From assembly GCA_032718475.1 (NCBI GenBank), contig JAUCBJ010007043.1, positions 124,001 through 188,000 of the forward strand: DNA of 64,000 nt, given 5' to 3'. The translations under genes and the position numbers were made by a program. Within the stretch, counting starts at the first letter, position 1, and each line of letters begins with the position of its first letter. This document shows, in pieces, positions 57,347-64,000 of this stretch. This DNA is from Nemertoderma westbladi. Taxonomy: Eukaryota > Xenacoelomorpha > Nemertodermatida > Nemertodermatidae. The notes beneath the pieces were generated by a model. It ran no database searches, was not told the origin of the DNA, and saw nothing but the letters and a program-made list of their open reading frames with translations.

Positions 57347-59283
57347 ATTCCGACGGCAACGAACCTGCGATATTAGTAGATCATCCGGAGTCGCGAGAAG
57401 CGATAAGATTCTTGCCGATGGTAAGAATGGCGGATCATTGGAACATTGACTGTCTACGGGAAGTTTTATGCGCGAAGTTCTTGCGTGATGTCCCAATGCA
57501 GATCACAGATTATGACACATTGGACAAGATTGGAGCTCCGTGGAAGGAGAGCAAACTGTTTGGATGGTTGGATAAGTACATCAAAGTATGGGTCGCGGTG
57601 GCTACATTCCCAGACGACGAGGAGGTAGACCAGACATGGCTGAGGAGGAAGGGTTCTTACACCCGATATGATGACCACAAGGCTATCGAGCGCATGTGGA
57701 CCCCATCAGACGAGATTCAGCGTCAGTGGAGGAAAACGGAGGAATCACTGCAGGATTGGAGGGTGATGTTCTACGACAATGAAGGAGGGTCCCATCAGGA
57801 ATGTTTGACTAGCAAGTGCATTCAAATTCGCGCAGCCGATGGTGTGACTCATGTGTTTATGCGCGTGAGGGCGGATCGAGAGAGACTGGAGCCCATCATA
57901 ACGACACAATATCGGAGGGGGAAGGATCCTAGGGAGCAGATTTTGGAGGTATGCAGGCGAGGAGGTATGCACGGAGCGGAGCGTATCGACGCCAGGATGC
58001 TACCCAAGAAGGTTAGGAGAGGATTAGCGATATTCGAAGGAGTATATCGACAGAACATCGGAGATTTGGGAGACCGACCGTCGATGGAATATCCGACGCC
58101 AGAGGCCTTGGAGAAGTGGTTCGGGAATCAAACCCGCGGGTTTGGTACTCCCTTCCACTCGGAGGCTGATAGACCCGTTAAGGAGGGTTGGCCGGAGACG
58201 TTAGTAGAGGTGTTCGGAGTAGATCTTCCGGTGGAGAAGACATATCCGAAACGAACGCGGGAGGAAATATTGGAGATAGAGGACAAGGGCGAGGATGTTT
58301 ACTTTGTTCCGGATCGACAACCGCTGACCGGAGAGGACGACATCGTATTAGACATTGGGAAAGAAGGAAGTGCGAAACCGATTGGAGACCTCATATACGA
58401 GAGGGTCTGGTTTCCACAAGCGCGGAGGTGTAAGTTGTGCGGCAGCACAAGGCACAATCAAAAATCGTGCGACGCGGTAGTAGAGGCGGCGCATAAGTTC
58501 TGCCGTTGGTGTAATGAGACCGACCATTCGTTTCACACGTGCACCGTCTTCATTTCTCAATGCGGATACTGTGGGGTAAAGGGACATCGCAGCGCGAGAT
58601 GTCAGCTGCGAGACGATTCCTTCCAAAACCACAGCGCTAACCTACTTCGGGAGATGCTAGATAAGTGGGAGGGTGTGGCCGACTACCACATCCAAGCGCA
58701 GATGCGTTGGTTACCATTTAAGGCGGGATACGGGTTTTGGGCAGTAGACCCATCTCACGTTGCGTATGAGCCGTATCTACAGTCTTTGCCACAATATCAG
58801 GAGCTCATCTTGACCGCTCAAGACCTTCCACAGAACACTGGAGTAATTGTTGTTCAGGAATACTTTAGACAACTAAATATGGATAACAAGTACACTTGGA
58901 ACTTCGTTGCTATTTGCGATCGAATCACGAAGGGTGTATTTTCGGAAACTAGAAAGGTGGTACGCGCGAGAGGAGATTGGAGGATGGCGGCTATACAATA
59001 CCGCAACGATTTCTTGTTGACTCATGTACCAGTGGGGTCATTGACCGCTGAGAGGATACAGGAACAGAGAATCGCAGCGACCACAACGTCGACCGCTGGA
59101 GCTCAAGGCTCGTGGAGAGAACCAGGAGGAGAGGTCCAAGACAAGCGTCAAGTCAAGGACGACCACTACCACTCGATAATAGAGGCACAACGGTTGCAGC
59201 GCAAGGCGCAGGGTGCATCGGAAAAGGCAAGAGTGCAGCTGCAGAAGGAAGAATTGGCACCTAAAGAGGTGAGGTCTCTATAG
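57347..59283 (+). CDS. BEL-1 triple zinc-knuckle ORF, about 645 aa (5' cut by insertion)
   Basis: The frame is open from the end of the LINE; coding-looking sequence (SDGNEPAILVDHPESREA) precedes the first ATG at 57418, so the natural start lies upstream, perhaps on the other side of the insertion. The early segment IRFLPMVRMADHWNIDCLRE is reminiscent of the end of BTB/POZ domains; this is weak. Residues ~340-400 hold RCKLCGSTRHNQKSC, CRWCNETDHSFHTC and CGYCGVKGHRSARC. It shares this cluster, QLRDD/FNRD after it and the following W-E-x2-A-D-x-H segment with the BEL-2 protein at 27276-29299. The C-terminus is a charged coiled-coil-like helix. A second nucleic-acid-binding structural protein is a fair guess. 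Its TAG stop is at 59281. Confidence 0.65.
58129..58144 (+). repeat. BEL-1 palindromic hairpin motif
   Basis: CAAACC-CGCG-GGTTTG lies inside the zinc-knuckle ORF. Confidence 0.7.
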
Positions 59284-59778
59284 GGGTGCCAGTAACAGGC
59301 GGCGGCGGACTCGTGAGGGTCTGGGGGCACGTTAAATCTCTTCCTAAGTGCAAGGGAGATACTGATGGCCCTCGTGTCTAGCGAACCATGAATCAACATG
59401 GTGCCGTGGTACCGTCTAGTCGGCATGTTGCCGTACTGCCAGTCCTGTACACAGTAGGGGTGGTGGCATGGCGTGATTTGTGGTTCATGTGGTGTGAACT
59501 GTGATTTGTATGTGGGCGATCAGTGGCAGTTGCTTGGGGCTTGGATGGGTTCCTTTGACCATCAGCTGTTACGTTTTTTTGATACTATATGTTATTGTCT
59601 CCATGTTCAGCTGATTGGTCTTTGAGATTTGTTTGGGTCTTTGAGCTTTCTGTTGCTGTGGGTACGTGAGTACACGTGATTGTGTGTATGGCCACTGCGA
59701 GTGAGTGTGGGAAACCTTGCCAGTTGGCTCAGTCGCCACTGGTATTAGTAGGACCATATTTTACTGCGCCCTAGCATA

Positions 59779-60099
59779 CTTTGTGCACACAAAGTTATTT
59801 TGCCCTGACGGCAAAATAAGGTACTCTCGACTCTCATGTTCTCTCTAGTCGATACAACTAGTCCCTCCCGATTTTGACCCCGATTTTGTCTTTACCGATT
59901 ATGTCCTCTGTGTGTGCATGGTATGTGTCCAATTTGTGTACTTGATATTGTGAACATCTGTTGAGTACATGTGTACAGTGACTGGTAAGTGGTTACTTGT
60001 TCTTAGCTTTTGAGCAAGACAGTATTGTTTTTCAATACTGCCGGCGATGCGGGTGAAAACGATTCAAAATTCCATGTTGGGTAGCGCAAGCCCACATGG
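59779..60099 (+). repeat. Group of four strong stem-loops
   Basis: CTTTGTG/CACAAAG at 59779-59794 is followed at once by TTATTTTGCC/GGCAAAATAA with a 5-base loop (59795-59819). CAGTATTG/CAATACTG with loop TTTTT follows at 60020-60040. CCATGT-T-GGG/CCC-ACATGG lies at 60072-60099. They are in the expected 3' part of the BEL-1 RNA. Confidence 0.7.
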
Positions 60100-60623
60100 G
60101 ACAAGACCGTCGGTTAGGCCCAAGGGCGACCTTGGTGCTCGATCGCTATCGACTGGCCCACCTGCCGGTTGACTCTCTGAGTTGGCTCAATGTACAGTCA
60201 GGCCACAGTAAGTTGACAGTAGCCGACCATCTGGCTACACGTTCGACGAGCTGTGCCGGTGTGATCGGGGAATTGAAAATTGAACCCGGGAAGCATCGGG
60301 CCACCCCCCGGCCCGGTCTGATAATAACATCAGTCGGACTGGCCCCAGGGGTGGTGGAAACACGTCCGCCTCGTGGGTGCGCCTCGGGGAGGAGCCCAGA
60401 AGGACGAAAGCAGGAAGCGACCACGGGAGCACGACAATCGGGACGAGGCCGAGGTAGAAGTACCAGTCGGGAGTCTGTCGGGGCTCAGGGAACATCGTCG
60501 CCGGTTCCGGGGAATGACGCCTCACGGACGCCGTCAACCGAGTCGACTAGAGGAAGACTGGTGTATCTGGGAAGAGGGCGAAAGAGGGTAGCGAGCCCAA
60601 AGAACCCAGGAGCGGGTCGATAA
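60096..60623 (+). CDS. Arg-rich ORF, 175 aa, uncertain
   Basis: The frame is open in a GC-rich segment. The protein is Arg/Gly/Ser-rich with GRGRGRSTSRES and ends LGRGRKRVASPKNPGAGR. An overlapping frame (60373-60591) has RKRPREHDNRDEAEVEV and LEEDWCIWEEGE, which looks equally coding. One of the two could be the displaced tail of the zinc-knuckle protein, because BEL-2 homologues end in a basic tail. I cannot decide which frame, if any, is used. Confidence 0.25.
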   Translation: MGQDRRLGPRATLVLDRYRLAHLPVDSLSWLNVQSGHSKLTVADHLATRSTSCAGVIGELKIEPGKHRATPRPGLIITSVGLAPGVVETRPPRGCASGRSPEGRKQEATTGARQSGRGRGRSTSRESVGAQGTSSPVPGNDASRTPSTESTRGRLVYLGRGRKRVASPKNPGAGR

Positions 60624-60781
60624 TGCATTTATAGCACAGGGCGACAGACTCTAGATATATACATCATCGTCGCTCTGATGTATATTGTAGCATTTTAGAA
60701 ATATCCGACTAGACTCATATACACTAGTTGCGCTGTTTTGAATTTATATTATGAGAGAGGCGAAGGAAGTGATTGGGGAGA

Positions 60782-60797
60782 CAAACCTGCGGGTTTG
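60782..60797 (+). repeat. BEL-1 palindromic hairpin motif
   Basis: CAAACC-TGCG-GGTTTG lies in the 3' internal region, 320 bases before the LTR. Confidence 0.7.
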
Positions 60798-61109
60798 GCT
60801 TACTCCTTTCACTTACCCTAGCAAAATTTTATATTTTGATCTTGTATGTAGTAATCATTATGTAAGAACGAACGAGAAACAATATTTTGTAAATTTAATT
60901 TGTATGTAATAATCGTTAAACAGTGAGAGAGATAATATTTTGTAAATTTAATTTGTATGCAATTCATTATGCAATATCTATAGCAATATTTTGTAAATAA
61001 GTGGATTTATAGTATCAAGTATTTAGATTATTTGGAAGAAATTTATTTTGTTTGTATACATCACCTATACTCTTCTACAGTTGGAGGGAAACATTGTATG
61101 ATTTCCCTT

Positions 61110-61116
61110 GGAGCGG
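61110..61116 (+). promoter_or_regulatory. Polypurine tract, BEL-1
   Basis: GGAGCGG lies directly before the 3' LTR start TGTTACGG. It matches the last seven bases of the BEL-2 octamer GGGAGCGG. Confidence 0.5.
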
Positions 61117-61653
61117 TGTTACGGTATATGGCGCTGTACACATTATTAGCCATTATACAGTATAATATATTGGTTCATTATACAGTATAATATATTAGTC
61201 CGTTATACTGTACGCAATATTAGTCCGTTATGCAGTATAATATTTTAGATAAGACATAATAGCGAGGTGATATTTAGATAAGGAAACTGAAACGCCCATA
61301 TATTTTGAACTCATCCATTTTGTATAGTATGTAGCCCTACCTACGTAATTTCGTATTAAGATATAAGTAGATAGTTCCAGGGTAGCAAGTTCAGTTGGAC
61401 CCTGGATATGTGCTTGCTGTTATTAGCTTCGATAGGGCTAGCATCTAGGGACGCAATCCTAACCATTCCGCAGCCAGGGACATGATCCATTACCATATAT
61501 GGTAATAATTCGCGGTTTGGAAGCCCTGAGGTTCACAATCCGGCTTTCTTATTGGACTAACTGTTTCCAGGTTGGTCTAATGCTAGCGCGGACTGGAGAG
61601 CCAATAGGAGAGCGATTGCATCACCCTTATTGCATCATCCTTCTCGGATCACC

Positions 61654-61660
61654 TATAAAA
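61654..61660 (+). promoter_or_regulatory. TATA box of BEL-1 LTR
   Basis: TATAAAA lies about 540 bases into the LTR, so transcription would start near 61685 in this copy. In the 5' LTR the sequence is TATAAAT followed by the 16-base difference. Confidence 0.45.
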
Positions 61661-62238
61661 GAGCTGTACAATCCAATCCTACTCCTCTACAACACCAACC
61701 CCGTATCATTATTCTGTGTTAAGTTTAGGAGTACAATTTGTGCGTATTTTCTGCATTTCTACCCTTTGATTAATTTTCTTGGAATGATTCGTTAGTGTTA
61801 TTATTCTTAACTGTGTTTCTCAATCAATCCTATTGATTACTGCTAATTACAACCGGAACTATGATTTCTACCTCTTTCGTTAATGGTTCTATGTAATTTA
61901 TTTCGAAGCAATAATCCTACGGGATTTCTGAGACTGTCAGACTTGTGATTTGCATGCGCCGCTACGGTAGCTATTCCATAAATGGAGGGCTAAGGTGCCA
62001 GTAGGCGGTGGGCGCATTGGGGGGTTAGCGACGAAGGGAGAGCGGAGGATTCAAAAGCGGGCAACGCTGGCGGGGGTCAACGTTGTGGTCGGGCAATTTG
62101 GACTGTAGGTTGGAGACCGCTCGCTGGTACGGTAATTAGGGGGCTGATGATCCAGGTTTTGTCTCTATTTAGTATTAGGGGGCAGGAATTGGGTTAGTTA
62201 GGAAGTCTAGACGTACCCGGGAGGGGCCTGCATACCTT

Positions 62239-62332
62239 ACAGTAGATTGCGAATCAGTAAGTTGCGAATTAGTCAATTGCGAATTATTACGTTGCGAATT
62301 ATATAATTGCGGATTGTATAATTGCAAGTTAT
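62239..62332 (+). repeat. 15-16-bp tandem motif in the 3' LTR
   Basis: This is the counterpart of the array at 32519-32612, with the same TTGCGAATTA units. Confidence 0.7.
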
Positions 62333-63802
62333 GCTATTGTGATCTGTGATTGCTGACGCTGATTGTTGTGTTACTGAAGTGTGCCTATGATTACGAATGC
62401 TTAGGTAGGCGCCCCTTTCTCTTTGATTGATTTCTATTTCTTAGTTACAACAAATAATTACTGATTAGGTCAAAGTAATAGGGCATTTTAGGCTATTACT
62501 AGCGAAACCTGTTGTGTAATAAATTAGAATTACGCATTCTGGAACTCTTAGTAATTAGTACGCTGTTACATATTTGTGACTGTAATTGATTAGTAAAATT
62601 AAGAATTAGTACGCAGCATAGCGGAGAGTAGCTAAGGTAATAATTTAGAGTACCGTAAACTATTCACGCTGAGCGGTTATTTGCATTAGCGGGCAATAAG
62701 CTAGATCGCAGTAGTCAGTACGCAAGACACTAGTAGATTGCTGGCCTAAAGCCAGCTGCAGGCAAGTTTAGACCCAGAGCGGTATCACCTACGAAAGACA
62801 GTGTACTGTACCAATTTTTTTGATTATTTTAAATATTCTCGCATTCACACATTCCGTTAGGGAACCGAACCCCCAGTATTCGCGATTAGAAAAGACGTAG
62901 GCAATAGTGTGCTTCAATAGTGGTAAAATTAGGCGTAAGAATACTCTGAGTGCAAAGCCCCTCGCACTCGTCTTAAGTAAGCTTAGGGAGCCGACTCGGG
63001 TTTATTGTTTTGGTTATTCCTGCGTGGCTCATAGATTCGAACAGTTAGCTCTCTATCGAGCGATCGGTAGAGAAAGGAACAAGCGATTTTGCAGGAGCCG
63101 TGTAAATTTAGTAAAATATATTAGCGGACGGCAGATTAGCGCCATCCAACGGTAAGTAGCGGTTTTGTATTTAGCAGCCTTTACAATTTAGTAATAGCAC
63201 GCTCCTGATCCCCTTTACTTAATAGTAGAGCAGTCTTTGTGTCTTATTGGTTAGGCGAGAACTCATTAGGTTGGCAGAGAGGTATACGGGTATTTGTCTG
63301 TTCAACAGTTCTGCTGTCAGTATAGGGGTCGCAGTTGTTTAACAGAGTCAATTAAACGTAAACAATGAAACGATTGCGATGGACAACTGAGTGTCTATAT
63401 TCAATCCATAACGATACGATGGCGATGGAGTCTATTACAGTATTAAACACGCAACCAGCAACCAAAGCTATCAGACGATGGCGAGGTAATCTACAAAACA
63501 CAGAATGACAGGAAGGCGACGGAGTTTATTAAACCCAGTAAGATGGTGCATAGCGAAGCGATCGAGACGGATAACGGAGTCTATCACAGTATTAAACCTG
63601 GAACGAAGACAGTGGAGTCTGTGTTCCAGGCCTAACTAAACCTAGAACAATGCGAACAAGGCTACCGGTACTGTAAAGTTAGACTAGACTGGTTTGTGAG
63701 ATTAACTTGCCAATACTAACTCAATACAATTTGCTTTCTTCGAATTCCTAATAATATTTTAATCTTAATAATAATTATTCAACATCAATTATTTTATAAG
63801 TC

Positions 63803-64000
63803 TTTTCAATGTATAAGATTGCTAAAGACTAAAGAGCTAACTTTAGGATAATCTGCCTTATATTTTTAGAATTATTATAATTAATTTTGTTATGTTTATA
63901 ATGAATTGTATCTTTTGACAGACTACTTGATGCGCGACCGTGATAATAAAATTAAATGGTGCCGAAATATTTTCACTTAACTGCAGGTGGGGGGGGGGGG
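63803..64000. other. Right flank of BEL-1
   Basis: AT-rich unique-looking sequence ending in a G run (63989 to the window edge). No gene is seen. Confidence 0.5.

Larger units (their letters stand above)
59284..61116 (+). other. BEL-1 3' internal region before the LTR
   Basis: About 1.8 kb. The first half is mostly non-coding with a hairpin group at 59779-60099. A GC-rich segment at 60060-60620 is unlike its neighbours. The last 450 bases are AT-rich with repeated TTTTGTAAATTTAATTTGTATG near 60890-60960. Confidence 0.5.
61117..63798 (+). repeat. BEL-1 3' LTR
   Basis: It is nearly identical to 31374-34070. It lacks the 16 bases that follow the TATA-like sequence in the 5' copy, so it has an uninterrupted CCTATAAAAGAGC. 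AGTC follows at 63799. Confidence 0.85.

Overview
The window looks like a repeat-dense intergenic block of an invertebrate animal genome. It is AT-rich, intron-less and full of microsatellites and poly-G/C runs. I recognise no host gene with confidence. Almost every coding stretch belongs to a transposable element or an integrated virus-like element. TACCGGTA-like and TAGGCCTA-like palindromes recur, which may be a lineage signature, but I cannot name the species.

Left part (1-30566) is a mosaic of one BEL/Pao LTR retrotransposon family, called BEL-2 here. It holds a 3' fragment with an LTR (1-2632, +), a likely 5' LTR, leader and gag-pol (9521-17892, +), an opposite-strand copy (27275 down to 17893, -), and a zinc-knuckle ORF with a 3' LTR (27276-30566, +). 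A piggyBac-like non-autonomous element with TTAA duplications (18068-19618) sits inside one LTR. The 3' end of a restriction-like-endonuclease LINE lies at 4864-5925.

Right part (31370-63802) is a second BEL/Pao element, BEL-1, with two nearly identical LTRs of about 2.7 kb and a possible AGTC target duplication. It carries gag-pol (one nonsense codon and one frameshift), then a small ORF (ORF-x), then a triple zinc-knuckle ORF upstream of the 3' LTR. BEL-2 has the same extra downstream module, so a gag-pol/ORF-x/zinc-knuckle layout appears shared by both families.

BEL-1 is split by a block at about 41240-57346. Most of it is an adenovirus/Polinton-like DNA element. Its rightward genes encode a novel 354-aa protein, a protein-primed-type family B DNA polymerase, a TBP-like protein and a paralogue of the first protein. 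Its leftward, almost gapless capsid-type cassette encodes a jelly-roll-like small protein, a basic core-like protein, an F54H12.2-like putative major capsid protein, an adenain-like protease and a conserved 200-aa protein. A 1.06-kb (TTG)n tract separates the convergent halves. I see no integrase and no packaging ATPase. A truncated LINE (about 54840-57340) abuts its right end.
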